From the NCBI RefSeq assembly GCF_023101765.2, contig NC_064228.1, positions 1,664,501-1,728,500 on the forward strand: DNA of 64,000 bases, read 5' to 3'. The stretch comes from Spodoptera frugiperda. Taxonomy: Eukaryota; Arthropoda; Insecta; Lepidoptera; Noctuidae. The notes beneath the pieces are model-generated. The model was not told the origin of the DNA and made no database searches. It saw nothing but the letters and a program-made list of their open reading frames with translations. The translations under genes were made by a program, and so were the position numbers. The stretch's first letter is position 1, and each line of letters starts with the position of its first letter. This document shows, piece after piece, positions 1 through 11,481 of the stretch.

Positions 1-330
1 ACCTGCACCTGCCAATGACGTCATATCCCGTCATTCTTTATACCAGCACCGACCCTTTGTCCCTAAAACAATATATTTTACGTGTTTTTATTGTCAATTC
101 AACAGCTGTTTTTAAATAAGCCCTTCGTTTTATGTAAATTTTAATTCGTTTTCACAAAATTGTTCCATATGTGTTGTATATAGATACCTATGTATATTGC
201 GTTTACTCATTTGAAAATGATAAATCATAATTTGGTTCTCACGTTATGTGAATCTGTCAAAGTGAAATTCCAATAAATTCGCGCATTTGAACGTCAGTCG
301 CCTGTCAAAATAAAAAGTAAGTGTGGGAGA
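1..330. other. AT-rich spacer, nothing recognised
   Basis: I see no coding segment or structured element here. A TATCCCGTCATTC string near 25 recalls the GGGATAT ends of the foldback repeat seen at 17931 and 46165, but there is no pairing arm. Confidence 0.5.
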
Positions 331-618
331 GCCATGCTTCGACATGAATGGGCCGGCTCGACCGGAGTGATACCACGGCCTCACAGAAACCGACGTGAAA
401 CAATGCTTGCGTAATGTTTCGTTGTTTGAGTGAGGATACTGGAGACCCAATTACTCCCTTCCCAATCTTCTCAATACCCAATTCCCCAACAACCCTTAAA
501 TTCCTAACCGGCAACAAACTTGTAACGCCTCTGGTGTTTCAAATGCCTATGGGTGGCGGCGATTGCTTACCATCAAATGTTCCGTATGCTCGTTTACCGG
601 CTTTTATACCATAAAAAA
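331..618 (+). repeat. SINE-like interspersed repeat (family M)
   Basis: The copy starts at GCCATGCTTCG, carries a GGGCCGGCTCGACCGG block, and ends in a GCTTACCATC...GCTCGTTTACCGG tail. The same order recurs at 23571-23851 and 50570-50768, and reversed at 50795-51055. The head and tail are typical of abundant lepidopteran SINE-like repeats. Open frames inside it have no start or composition that suggests a gene. Confidence 0.75.
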
Positions 619-769
619 TAATAGAGATAATATTCAATAGACTAGTTTCCTACTACCTTAACATTTATACTTTATTGCACACATACATAGAAAACATTTA
701 CATTGTAATAGTAATTAAAGTACAATGGGCGGTTTCATCACACACGGCGATTTCTTCCAGACAACCTTT

Positions 770-960
770 GGATTTTACGTCAAATAGCAGACTTGTTTCT
801 AGAAATTTAGCTAGAAAAAATCGAAAATTAAGTAGTTCATCAAATTTATGTATGTGAGTGTGATTATTTTTGAATATTTGATTGTATTGAAAAGTTGTAA
901 TAATTTATTTTTGACCCAGTCATCATCCCTATTAATGAAGATAAATCATGGAGGTTTTAA
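770..960 (+). repeat. dispersed repeat, family D
   Basis: A stretch ending in GACCCAGTCATCATCCC is repeated almost unchanged at about 54050-54200, including the GAAAAGTTGTAATAATTTA block. Its left part (ACGTCAAATAGCAGACTT) recurs again at 53325-53350. The class is not determined. Confidence 0.6.
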
Positions 961-1739
961 TGCAAACGTAGGTAGATGCACAAAAGCAGATGATATAACA
1001 TCGAAGGCCAAGTTTAAAATAAGTATGGAATCTCGACTCAATCCGCCATTTTTGGTCAAGAGGTGTGATTCAGTGGCTGAGTCATGAACAATGTGGTCCA
1101 TGACATCATATTGTGGTCATTGCTGTGTTTGCTAACCGTTAATGTGTAGATAAAGATGATTATAATGATGTAGTGTTTAGATTAATAAGTAAAAAAACTG
1201 TTTTCGGATATTCAATTCCAATTTTAGATGTTCCGTCATAGGGCTCTTGGTAAATAAATCGTGTGACGGTTGTGGTAAAGTCGTAAATTAACTAGTTTAA
1301 ACAATAGACTTACTGCCGCACTCAGAAACATTTAATGATTACCTAACCCAGCATATTGATAGCATTTCTCAGTTACGTGAGTAAGCCGATAACATAATAG
1401 TTAATTATAATAAGACACACCCAAATATCGACTCATTTTTACGAAAATAACCGCATCACTATGTCCCTTTTTCATCCTAAAACGTCTAGATATCATCCTA
1501 CCCTACCAAGCTAGCCTCAGATTTCTCCTAGGCAATAAAATATTACAAGGCAATCCTCGTGATATTAAGGTCAAGTCACAGCCTCACAATTATGGCCACC
1601 GCTTTGATCTCGCTCTTATATTCTTAAGTTAAAGTTAACTTTAATATAAATATAACATTGGTTAATAAAACCTATTTAAATAGTTTTTGAAGTAAAGTAA
1701 TGGTCCTTCTTCTCGCTTTTTCTTTACTAGTTTTGGAAT
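961..1739. other. non-coding spacer with a partial foldback repeat
   Basis: About 1317-1390 matches one arm of the CTCAGAGTCATTTAATG foldback family described at 52893. No other feature was found. Confidence 0.5.
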
Positions 1740-2372
1740 TGGTACTAGGTTAGGATAATGCTAGGAAACTAGAGAGGAGTGATCGCCATTGGCTCTCCAC
1801 AAAGTGCTAAAGGTGAAACTATCCGGGGCTGCGGACTGCTTAGCGGTCCGGCTCGAAAAGCAGGAGTAGGAACGAGGTGGTTTTTAGCCAGTAAGAGTCT
1901 GATACTCCCTCTCGCCTCGCCCAAGGCGGTAGGAGTCATTGGATGATTTTTACCCCTTAATAAAAAAGGATAATACTAGAAAAGAGCCATCGCTATTGGC
2001 TCTCCACAGACCGTTAAGGGTGCAACTGTCGGTATTCTTAGTTGGCAGTTGGTCCTGTCTCTGTGATATTTTAGACGATGTATAGGACATATATAGGTGC
2101 AATCTTGCATTAGCTACTACTAAGATTCACGTTCGCGTTCATCTGTGTTCAAAAGTTCAAAACCAAACGACGATAATAAAATTTATTTCTTAAGCTTTAC
2201 TATCTCCGGAGCTGCGGACAACCTAGCGGGTTTACCGGGGCTCCGGCTCGACAAGCAGAAGTAGGAACGGGGTGGTTTTTAGTCAGTAAGAGTCTGACAC
2301 TCCCTCTCGCTTTGCCCTGGCGAGAGAAGTCATTGGATGATTTTCCCACCTCAATAAAAAAAAAAAAAAAAA
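1740..2372 (+). repeat. two tandem copies of SINE-like family A
   Basis: Copies lie at about 1830-1965 and 2205-2365. Each has GCGGACT...GGCTCGA, then CAGGAGTAGGAACG, GTGGTTTTTAG, AGTAAGAGTCTGA, CTCCCTCTCGC and a CATTGGATGATTTT tail, followed by an A-rich run. Each copy is preceded by a related CATTGGCTCTCCACA segment, so the unit may be longer than the core. Further copies lie at 36665, 39640, 58950 and 61040. Confidence 0.75.
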
Positions 2373-2812
2373 AGCTTTACTATCTAAAACATTATAGAAT
2401 TTCAGCGATCATGTCTGGAATTCCAATAACATCTAGATTAGTAACACAACGACCGTTTGATCTAACTTTCACTCAACCTTGGGCTAACGCTTGTGCCCAA
2501 AAGTTGCCGCCAAAACGGCATGACATGTGTCATATTGACACAGATTATACACATCAATGTTGCCATAAATGACAGGTTGTCCAATTAATTTTAGGGGCAG
2601 TAGTTTAGGCTGAATACGTCTAGTTTTTTATTGTTGTTAGTCAATTGTGTTTTGGTATGGTCATTATCTTAATCATTTTGGTTTTGAATAAGAAGTAGGT
2701 GATAAATTTTGTTAATAAGCATATAAATTTTAAAAACGATGGTGATTCTTAAATTTTCGTGTTTAAATCTTTTAAAGCTACACGACTTTTCTTACTAATA
2801 ATAAATGAATAT
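2373..2812. other. AT-rich spacer, nothing recognised
   Basis: No gene or repeat was recognised between the SINE pair and the BEL 5' LTR. Confidence 0.5.
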
Positions 2813-3044
2813 TGTCTATTCTGTTTACATTACTTATTTATTTACTATGACAAAAGTCAATGTCAACTGTCAATGTTCTTAGTTTAGTACCTTTATTAAA
2901 TAATAGATGACACTGTGCCGTGACGTCATTTTCTACATGGCGATGTTAAGAGTCTCCGTCAATATATGACCTGAGCAGTGTTTTATGCAATAAATTGTCT
3001 TACTCTGGACACGATTGTTTTATTTCTCACGAGATATTTTTGGG
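2813..3044 (+). repeat. BEL/Pao 5' LTR
   Basis: It starts TGTCTATTCTG and ends ATATTTTTGGG. It contains GTGACGTCA (a CRE-like site) and a GCAATAAATTG polyadenylation signal. The 3' copy is at 9011-9242, the same length. Confidence 0.9.
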
Positions 3045-3635
3045 ACGTGAACAAGTGGTCCTTCGAGCCGGATGAAGGACTGGTGTGCATCGTCTTCCTG
3101 TGGTCGTAGGGTTGCATGGTCAACCTGCCGCGAGTGGCGCGAGTGTAACGTGTGAGTGCGAGTGTAACGTCAACGCGGGCAGCATCGGCGGATCGTATAA
3201 GTTTGGCGCTTACGCGTATATGTACAAGTGGTACACAGCGGTCGGCGGTGGTTCCTGTTGGCGTGCGCGGCAGCTGCGGTGCGGGGGGAGGAGTACCCCG
3301 CATATCATTGCGACGAGCTACGTAAAAGTGAGTGACAGTGAAGTGATGTGATACGAGGACAAACTGTGAGTACTTTATAATATCAAAGTAACTAAATTAA
3401 TACATTGAGACTTAACCATAACAAGCAAATTTAGACCTTATTAACTTAGAAAATTTTACTTAACAATTTGGACTTAGAATAATTTCGATAAAAAGTGAAC
3501 TACGGGGAACCTATGCCCGATTTTGCAGCGAAGTGTAATAAGTTCAAAGACTTGTGATTTTTTACGTGTTGACTACGGACTTAGCATAACTTTCCAGAAC
3601 AGTTTGTGTAAAGTACTTTATTTATTTATATCAAC
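3045..3635 (+). other. BEL/Pao leader region
   Basis: This is the 591-bp stretch between the 5' LTR and the first ATG of the polyprotein. It opens ACGTGAACAAGTGGTCC, next to the LTR, where the primer-binding site should be. It is untranslated leader; short open frames here overlap on both strands and show no family motif. Confidence 0.7.
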
Positions 3636-6600
3636 ATGGAAGCGTTGAGTAATTTACAATTTAATCTAGAGTCTACTATCAGTAAAGCAAGGTCTAATTT
3701 TAAGAAATCACCTAAGGAGCGACTAACCAGTTCTTATATAGAAACTAGACTAGAAAATTTAGAAGCTAACTGGTCAGCCTTTTTTGAAACTCATAGGAAA
3801 ATTGTGTCATCTGTTAAGTCTATTGATTACGAAAAATCTGAATATAACATAAAAAACACTTATGAGACTACGGAAGAATTATTTACTGAGTATAAAACAG
3901 AGTTGAAGGAAGCATTGAAAAAAATTGTTTGTTCGGATAGTTCAGCTAAAGTGCTTGAATCTTCTGCGAAAGGTTCTAAAGAGATATGTTCTGTGAAATT
4001 GCCTAAGATTGAATTGCCTATGTTTACTGGAAGTTATTCTGAATGGATTAGTTTTAGAGATTTATTTAAATCCTTAATACACGATAATAGTGCACTTGAC
4101 GACGTTCAAAAATTGCACTATTTGAAATCACATTTGTCTGGAGAGGCTGAAGGTCTTTTACGGCACATCCCTATTACTAGTAGTAATTATGCAACCTGTT
4201 GGAGTAAATTAGAGAATCGCTATAATAATAAAAAATATTTAGCTAATTGTATAATTAAACGTTTTATGAGTCAAAAAAATATTGTAACAGAATCTTCTAG
4301 TGCTATTAAGGAATTATTAGATACTTCTAATGAATGTTTACATGCTTTGGGAAATTTAGGCATAATGGTTGAGCATTGGGATGTTATAGTTATTTACGTA
4401 TTGAGTTTAAAACTAGATACTGAGTCACGTAAACAATGGGAAATGAAAATTAGTGATTGTTCAGACGAATTGCCTACAATGAATCAGTTCAAATCTTTCC
4501 TTGAACAAAGATTTCGGTCTTTGGAATTTTTAGATAACAAAGGTCAAGGTCGTCAGTTCAATCGTAATGTGCCAGTCAAGTCACTTCATGTATCGACTAT
4601 ATTGTGTATATTTTGTCAGGATAACCACAAGCTTGCTAATTGTAAAAAGTTCGCCGGTCTCGATATTGATAAGCGTCGTAATTTTGTCCAAACAAACGGT
4701 TTATGTTATAATTGTCTAGGGGCAAATCACTCCGTATATGCATGCCGCCAGTCCACTAGATGTCATATATGTAAAAAGAAGCATCATAGTCTTCTTCATC
4801 TCAAAAATGTCTCCAAATCAGGTGGTGATAGTAACAAACCTGATCAAGTTGCAGAAAGCAGTGTGTCTGCTGTTGCCACTTCAAACCAGAGTAATTCCAC
4901 TAATATTGTAAGTTGTTTTGCTAATAGTCATAGCCAAATATTATTGGCTACTGCGCTGATTGCAGCGGAATCAAAGAGCGGTACTGCTATAGTATTAAGA
5001 TCTCTGTTAGACCAGGGATCTCAGGCTTCCTTTGTGACGGAGTCCGCAGTCCAGCTCTTAGGTCTCAAAAGAATACCAACTAAAGGTTCAATTTCAGGTA
5101 TAGGTTGTGATCAAGACCAATCAACAATTTCATTAAATTCGATGGTTCTCATTAAGGTAAAATCACGCGTTGACCCTAGTTTTATTATCACGGTTAAGGC
5201 TTATGTTTTAAAGAAATTGACGACTATTTTACCGGAAAGGAAAGTTATGGCAAACGTTTTGACTACAATCTCGTCTTTGACTTTAGCAGATCCTTCGTTC
5301 GATACTCCGAACAAGATTGATTTGCTTTTAGGTGCTGAAGTTTATGGCCAGATTTTGTTAGAAGGTTTAATCAGAGGTTCACCTGGTCAACTCATCGCAC
5401 AAAATACAAGACTAGGATGGATCTTGTCTGGTCAAGTAGGTGAAATCAATCAAAGCGAGACATGCCACAATACAGTCGTCACATTGCATTCTACTCTCAC
5501 AGATGAGAATACACTCCTCAAACAATTCTGGGAACTAGAAGCTGAACCCAAAGGCGTTAACGACAAGGTCTACTTGACCCCAGAAGAACAAAGGTGTGAA
5601 GAGATATTTAAGGGCACGACCAAACGAGATGAATCTGGTCGCTATATTGTGCATATGCCCTTCAGGTCAAGCGATCCTGCTTGTAAATATGGTGGATCAA
5701 AAGACATTGCTCTTAAACGCTTTTTAACCTTAGAAAAGCGATTTCTAAGGAATCCAGAGTTCAAGGCTCAGTATTCAGCTGTTATCAATGAATATATAGC
5801 TCTTAATCATATGGATATAGTACAAGATAGGGATAAAGAAGGTTGTGTGTACCTACCTCATCATGCCGTCATCCGTAATGAAAAAAGTACAACAAAGGTG
5901 CGCATCGTGTTTGATGCATCATGTGTAGGTAGCAACGGGGTATCTCTTAATCACGATTTAATGGTGGGTCCTCCTCTACAACCTGAACTTCGTCATATTA
6001 TCATGCGGTGGCGTTGTGAACCTATCTGTCTGGTCGCGGACATCGTCAAGATGTATCGACAGATTAGGGTGTGCAATGATCACACAGATTTTCAGCGCAT
6101 ATTGTGGCGTGAGAATCCAGATGACGAAATTCAGGTGTTACGTCATTTGCGAGTAACGTTCGGAACATCATCGGCGCCTTACCTGGCGGTAAGATCATTG
6201 CAGCAGTTAGCTCAGGACGAAGGCGCTGAATTTCCTTTAGCAAAGAACCGCGTTCTTTCAGACTTCTACATGGATGACCTTATGACGGGCTGTCAAACCA
6301 TAGAAGAAGGTGTAGAGATATACAAGCAGATATCGGAGCTACTTAAACGTGGAGGGTTTCAGCTCCAAAAGTGGGCTAGTAATAACAAAGAATTATTGAG
6401 ATTAATTGAAGACGGTCAACAAATACCACAAACACAAGGGAACATGGAACTAAAAACGGATGCAATTTCAAAGATATTAGGTTTAACGTGGGACAAAGAC
6501 AATGACGAGTTCGTTTATACTATTCAGCTTAATGAGCTAGATTTGCCAGTTACGAAGCGTAAGGTTATTTCGGACATAGCGCGACTATTCGATCCCCTCG

Positions 6601-8837
6601 GATGGTTAGCACCGATAATCATCACTGCGAAGGTGTTCATTCAACGAATATGGATGACTGGGATCGAATGGGACGCAGAACTACCTGCACCATTGCTAAA
6701 AGAGTGGCTTGACTTTCGGAAGAACCTTTGTAACCTTGTTAAGTTTCGTCTGCCTCGTTGGATCAACTCTAGCAAAGAGAACAGGGTTCTAGAATTGCAT
6801 GGCTTTTCAGACGCATCCAATGTAGCATACGCCGCGGTGGTATACGTTCGCATCATTGATAGAGAAGGACAAATTCATACAACCTTGGTGACTTCAAAAA
6901 CCAGGGTTGCTCCTGTTAAGCAGGTATCAATCCCTCGTTTAGAGCTCTGTGGAGCTGTCTTACTAGCAAAACTTCTTCAAGAAGTCGCTTCAACTCTAGA
7001 AGTTCCCAAACAGCACTTATATGCGTGGACAGACTCCTCCGTCGTATTGGCGTGGTTAAGCAGCCACCCTAGTCGGTGGAAAACGTTCATCGCGAATCGT
7101 GTTTCCGAAATACTTACCATTATGGATAGAAGTCAGTGGTCACATGTGTTGTCGTCGGAAAATCCAGCAGATTGCGCATCTCGGGGAGTTAGCCCTTCTG
7201 AATGTAGCGACCTGCAACTCTGGAAAAGAGGTCCGGTATGGTTACAGAATGAAAAAATAGACTATAATAGAGGAAATATACAAGAAACTACGTTAGAAGA
7301 AAGAAAGATAAAAAGAAAATGTCATGCAACTGCAGTAGAATTTGATGACAGTCTATTAACTAGATTTTCTAAGTTCAGTAGGTTAATAAGAGTAATAGCT
7401 TATTGTAGAAGGTTTCTACGAATGAAAGAATCAGAACGTAATAAAATTAAAATAACTACTTGGCTAACTACAAAGGAATTAAATGAAGCTGTACTTACCT
7501 GTATCAAACTCTGTCAACTCCAGTCCTTTAGTGATGAAATAGAATCTGTGAAAAAGAACCGTAAATTAAATAAGGGTAGTAGACTTACCTCGTTGAGTCC
7601 TTTTCTTGACGATGACGGGATCTTAAGAGTTGGCGGCCGCTTGCACCGGGCTTCGATTGATGAGAATATGAAGCATCCCATTTTAATTCCTCACAAATCA
7701 CACTTTACCAATCTTTTGATTGCAGAGGCTCACGAGAGAACTTTGCATGGCGGGCCGCAATTGATGTTGAATTACTTAAGATCCAAATACTGGATAATCA
7801 ATGCAAAGACTCTCGTTAGGCAACATGTTCATAAGTGTGTAATCTGTATTCGACATTCCACACAAACACATCAACAAATGATGGGTCAGTTACCGAAGGC
7901 CAGGGTGTCTGTTCAGAAGCCTTTCCAATGCAGTGGTGTGGATTACGCAGGTCCAATCAGCATCCGAAGCTCTAAAGGTCGTGGTCATCACTCCACTAAG
8001 GGTTATATATGTTTATTCGTCTGCATGTCCACTCGAGCCATTCACCTCGAGGTTGTCAGCGACATGACTTCTCAGAGTTTTCTTGCGTCTTTCAAGCGTT
8101 TTGTAGCCAGACGTGGCCGAGTATTGGACCTGTGGAGTGATAACGGGACCACATTTGTTGGTAGTGCAAAAGAATTGCGACAACTATTCAATGCTGAAAG
8201 GTCTGTGGTAGCTTCCGAGATAGCGGATTTCCTTTCTATGAATGGTACGACATGGCATTTCATACCTCCCCATGCTCCAAACTTTGGAGGATTGTGGGAG
8301 GCGGGTGTCAAGTCCACGAAGCACCATTTAAAGAGAATTATAGGCACCAGCACATTGACATTTGAAGAAATGACAACTGTGCTGGCTCAAATTGAGGCCT
8401 GCCTAAACTCGAGGCCTATCTCTCAGCTTTCTAATAATCCAGAGGATTCGTGTCCATTGACGCCTGGGCATTTTCTCGTGGGTGAACCTCTGGTAACTGT
8501 ACCTGATGTTAATTATGAAAATTCATCTGTTAGTAATCTGAAGCGGTGGCATCTTACCCAAAAAATGCTTCAAAATTTCTGGCGTAGATGGTCACTAGAG
8601 TACTTAACTCAATTGCAGCACCGATATAAATGGACAGATTGTAAGCCTGAACCTGAGATTGGAGACGTAGTTCTGGTGAAGGAGGATGGTCTTCCACCCG
8701 CTAGATGGCTATACGGTATCATTACAAATAAACATCCAGGTTTGGACAATATTACTCGCGTGGTAACAATACGGTGTAAAAATAATGAGATTAAAAGACC
8801 TATATCTAAATTAATTATCTTACCTGTCAATACTTAG
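3636..8837 (+). CDS. BEL/Pao gag-pol polyprotein (1733 aa)
   Basis: The polyprotein encodes capsid-like Gag, protease, reverse transcriptase, RNase H and integrase. Visible landmarks, with approximate residues: a DUF1759-type Gag region at 120-300; three CCHC/CCHH-like zinc knuckles at about 323, 356 and 375; an aspartic protease LLDQGS at 458; RT blocks VRIVFDAS at 755 and FYMDD at 878; RNase H GFSDAS at 1057 and WTDSS at 1130; the integrase HHCC region at 1366-1404; its catalytic D (GVDYAGP, 1434), D (SDNGTTF, 1500) and E (GLWEAG, 1551); and a DUF5641-type C-terminus at 1634-1729. The start is the first ATG after the leader, and the stop lies 173 bp before the 3' LTR. All catalytic residues I looked for are present, so it may be competent, but activity is not shown. 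There is no envelope gene. Confidence 0.95.
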   Translation: MEALSNLQFNLESTISKARSNFKKSPKERLTSSYIETRLENLEANWSAFFETHRKIVSSVKSIDYEKSEYNIKNTYETTEELFTEYKTELKEALKKIVCSDSSAKVLESSAKGSKEICSVKLPKIELPMFTGSYSEWISFRDLFKSLIHDNSALDDVQKLHYLKSHLSGEAEGLLRHIPITSSNYATCWSKLENRYNNKKYLANCIIKRFMSQKNIVTESSSAIKELLDTSNECLHALGNLGIMVEHWDVIVIYVLSLKLDTESRKQWEMKISDCSDELPTMNQFKSFLEQRFRSLEFLDNKGQGRQFNRNVPVKSLHVSTILCIFCQDNHKLANCKKFAGLDIDKRRNFVQTNGLCYNCLGANHSVYACRQSTRCHICKKKHHSLLHLKNVSKSGGDSNKPDQVAESSVSAVATSNQSNSTNIVSCFANSHSQILLATALIAAESKSGTAIVLRSLLDQGSQASFVTESAVQLLGLKRIPTKGSISGIGCDQDQSTISLNSMVLIKVKSRVDPSFIITVKAYVLKKLTTILPERKVMANVLTTISSLTLADPSFDTPNKIDLLLGAEVYGQILLEGLIRGSPGQLIAQNTRLGWILSGQVGEINQSETCHNTVVTLHSTLTDENTLLKQFWELEAEPKGVNDKVYLTPEEQRCEEIFKGTTKRDESGRYIVHMPFRSSDPACKYGGSKDIALKRFLTLEKRFLRNPEFKAQYSAVINEYIALNHMDIVQDRDKEGCVYLPHHAVIRNEKSTTKVRIVFDASCVGSNGVSLNHDLMVGPPLQPELRHIIMRWRCEPICLVADIVKMYRQIRVCNDHTDFQRILWRENPDDEIQVLRHLRVTFGTSSAPYLAVRSLQQLAQDEGAEFPLAKNRVLSDFYMDDLMTGCQTIEEGVEIYKQISELLKRGGFQLQKWASNNKELLRLIEDGQQIPQTQGNMELKTDAISKILGLTWDKDNDEFVYTIQLNELDLPVTKRKVISDIARLFDPLGWLAPIIITAKVFIQRIWMTGIEWDAELPAPLLKEWLDFRKNLCNLVKFRLPRWINSSKENRVLELHGFSDASNVAYAAVVYVRIIDREGQIHTTLVTSKTRVAPVKQVSIPRLELCGAVLLAKLLQEVASTLEVPKQHLYAWTDSSVVLAWLSSHPSRWKTFIANRVSEILTIMDRSQWSHVLSSENPADCASRGVSPSECSDLQLWKRGPVWLQNEKIDYNRGNIQETTLEERKIKRKCHATAVEFDDSLLTRFSKFSRLIRVIAYCRRFLRMKESERNKIKITTWLTTKELNEAVLTCIKLCQLQSFSDEIESVKKNRKLNKGSRLTSLSPFLDDDGILRVGGRLHRASIDENMKHPILIPHKSHFTNLLIAEAHERTLHGGPQLMLNYLRSKYWIINAKTLVRQHVHKCVICIRHSTQTHQQMMGQLPKARVSVQKPFQCSGVDYAGPISIRSSKGRGHHSTKGYICLFVCMSTRAIHLEVVSDMTSQSFLASFKRFVARRGRVLDLWSDNGTTFVGSAKELRQLFNAERSVVASEIADFLSMNGTTWHFIPPHAPNFGGLWEAGVKSTKHHLKRIIGTSTLTFEEMTTVLAQIEACLNSRPISQLSNNPEDSCPLTPGHFLVGEPLVTVPDVNYENSSVSNLKRWHLTQKMLQNFWRRWSLEYLTQLQHRYKWTDCKPEPEIGDVVLVKEDGLPPARWLYGIITNKHPGLDNITRVVTIRCKNNEIKRPISKLIILPVNT

Positions 8838-9010
8838 TTATTGTTTATCACTTTATTGATGAAATTTATATATTATTACATAAAGCATGAACTTGTATTG
8901 TAGATATAAGGCCCTAGATTTAGATTGTAATGGGTAATCGAAAACGAATTAATTTAAGTTAATATTGTCATGTTTTGGTTGATGGACAGAGCCGTCCATG
9001 GTGGGCGGAA

Positions 9011-9242
9011 TGTCTATTCTGTTTACATTACTTATTTATTTACTATGACAAAAGTCAATGTCAACTGTCAATGTTCTTAGTTTAGTACCTTTATTAAATA
9101 ATAGATGACACTGTGCCGTGACGTCATATTGTACATCGCGGTGTTAAGATTCTCCGTCAATATATGACCTGAGCAGTGTTTTATGCAATAAATTGTCTTA
9201 CTCTGGACACGATTGTTTTATTTCTCACGAGATATTTTTGGG
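9011..9242 (+). repeat. BEL/Pao 3' LTR
   Basis: It is the same length as the 5' LTR, with five substitutions, all clustered in the block after GTGACGTCAT. Confidence 0.9.
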
Positions 9243-9247
9243 TCATT

Positions 9248-9293
9248 AATGTTATTATTTTTTGTATTTTATAAAACAAAAAATAATAACATT
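9248..9293. repeat. perfect AT-rich inverted repeat beside the LTR
   Basis: Arms of 18 bp (AATGTTATTATTTTTTGT and its complement) surround a 10-bp loop, starting six bases after the BEL 3' LTR. Confidence 0.7.
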
Positions 9294-11481
9294 ATTTTAA
9301 TAATAAAATATTAAAAAATAATAAAAATTATATTTTTAAATATAATTTAAAAATATAATTTTAGAGAACTTTAAATAAAATTATTAATTCAATCAATTAC
9401 CCAGAATATCAACATAATAATTATCTTATTTACTCACCGATATCGTTAAGCGCCTTTCTATTTCACTAAAGAAAAGAACTATCTAAAACAAAAGATCTAT
9501 CTTTTGTTCGTGCAAAATAATTACTTCTGCCTTTTTCAAATTTGTGAAGTGTTGAGACATGTTGAGTTTTACACACGAATTATGTAGCAATAAACTATGA
9601 AAATGAAATGCTCATAAATTGACAACTAAGAATATAATTTTATTTTGTAAGTTGGGTGATTTGGAAAATATTTAAAGAATTGACGGTAGTTACTTTATAA
9701 ACGGGCTAAATAAAATGACCCGAGAGTTGCGTGGTCGCCACAAACATTACAAATTTAATACTCAAGTATCGAATCATTAGAAATTTAGAATTAGATGTTG
9801 TTTAAAAAATATTTGATAAACACTACAAAAAGAACTAGTTATTGCTGGGTTCGATCCTGCGACACCTTGCCTGATAACTCAAAGCGTTAACCATTACGCC
9901 AAACGTGCAATTAATAAATGTTACGAAATATTGTAATGGATTCAATAACATAAATATACGACGAGAAGATTCCTTTAGATATATTTGTATGGATATAATT
10001 TGTGTAGCTCGATCGTTCGTTGTTCGATTTATTAAATGTTTGTTAAGTATTATTTTTATCTCTACCCTTGTTTTTATTCATAAAATCTTTTACGAAATTC
10101 TTACATATACCGACACAATAATTTATAGTATATACCAATGTGTGCGTAATGAACAAACATTTTTATGCACATTACTACGGAATACCCACACAGGGATATT
10201 GTGTAGCGATAGTTGTGCCGATGTGTTGGTGTATACTAGTTATCGTTGCAATTTGTACACCAATTTTTCACCCTTTGTGTTATAAGTCCTGTGTAATAGA
10301 AGGTGGTCCTATTGCCATATTTATACTGGACACTGTTCCAGAAAAAAGCCAAGATAGATTCAAGTAATCTTTAAACAATGATCTTTTAGCTTACTACTTA
10401 CCTACATCTCAACTGTTCTCGACTCCAAAGTTCTAGTTAGACTGAATGCCTCCCTAGACGACCTAGCCTACAATCACGAAGTTAAAGGTGTTTCACCTCC
10501 GAGCCTCGGCTGACACGTACGATCCCTGTGGTATGATAGAACTGAGAACAATCAAAAGTTTGACAATAATTATTCTAATCAAGCATCTTGTATAATTTCT
10601 AGCAAAATGCAGTACCTACGTAGGAAGATGTTAAACTCTACTAATTCTGTCAGATTTGTACCACAGCAATTTTTATTTATAGATTGAACTAACGACCTGC
10701 CCCAGCTTCGCATGGGTGCATTGGCGATATATTATGCCTGTAAACCTTCTTCTTGAATCACTCTACCTATTACAAAAAAACCGCATCAAAATCCGTTGCG
10801 TAATTTTAAAGATTTAAGCATACAGATAAACAGACAAAAATAGCGACTTTGTTTTATACTATGTATGATATGTATGATATGTTTAACGTAAAGCAAACTC
10901 GTACTAAAGGTACAGATTTACTAAAATACTGCCCAACAATACTGCTGAATACTGACTCAGCTAATATTAAAGTTGAAATGTAAATAAAGTTAATTTGAAA
11001 TCAGGTGTTTCACGCAGTATGTAGGTACGAAATATTATGCGAGGAATTTCTGGCGTGGGACTACTCAGGGGCATGTATGTTGTATGTTAATTAAGCTAAT
11101 GACTTTCGAAGTAACTGTTACTTTAGATACAACATTCACATTGACATTTTGATTCGAAATAGCGACCCGATATGATTGTATTCTATTTTATGTTCTTGTA
11201 AATCGGAGAAACTTTATTAAAATCGTTCTGTGGTAAATAAAATTGATAATATTGCTAGAATTTGACCAAAATGTTAGGGCCACTGTAGTGTTTAATCGAT
11301 GTACATCAAGTTCGCATTCTGTAACTAAATTTGTCCATACAAAAGTAGTCTCTATAAACATTAGAAATAAGGTCTGCAATGGAAGTGGATAAGAGAGGAC
11401 ATCGGTGTCTTCTCGGCTGTTTCGAAGTTAGGGGGCAAAATAAATAACCTATAACTTAACTTTACATTTCTCTTGTTACAG
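9294..11481. other. spacer or intron with repeat fragments
   Basis: A tRNA-like SINE head on the minus strand lies at about 9845-9910 (GGTTCGATCCTGCGACACC on the plus strand, an inverted B box). A decayed SINE family B copy lies at 10165-10352. A decayed LINE-like tail with ACAGATAAACAGACAAAAA lies at 10690-10870. No exon was recognised, although the first exon of the next gene needs an upstream partner. Confidence 0.5.

Larger units (their letters stand above)
2813..9242 (+). mobile_element. BEL/Pao LTR retrotransposon, full length
   Basis: Two 232-bp LTRs flank a leader, one uninterrupted gag-pol frame and a purine-rich GGTGGGCGGAA just before the 3' LTR. By eye the LTRs differ at 5 positions, about 2 percent, so the insertion is fairly recent. 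No convincing target duplication is visible: the flanks read AATAT on the left and TCATT on the right. The LTR edges could therefore be off by a few bases. There is no stop or frameshift in the coding frame. The element lies on the same strand as the host gene downstream and may sit in one of its upstream introns, but that gene's 5' end was not found. BEL/Pao elements (Belpaoviridae) are insect retrotransposons with one polyprotein. Confidence 0.93.

Noticed and set aside
9845..9910. tRNA gene
   Set aside because: Only a B-box and part of an A-box are visible and no cloverleaf closes; it reads as a SINE head. The same holds for the heads of families B and C.
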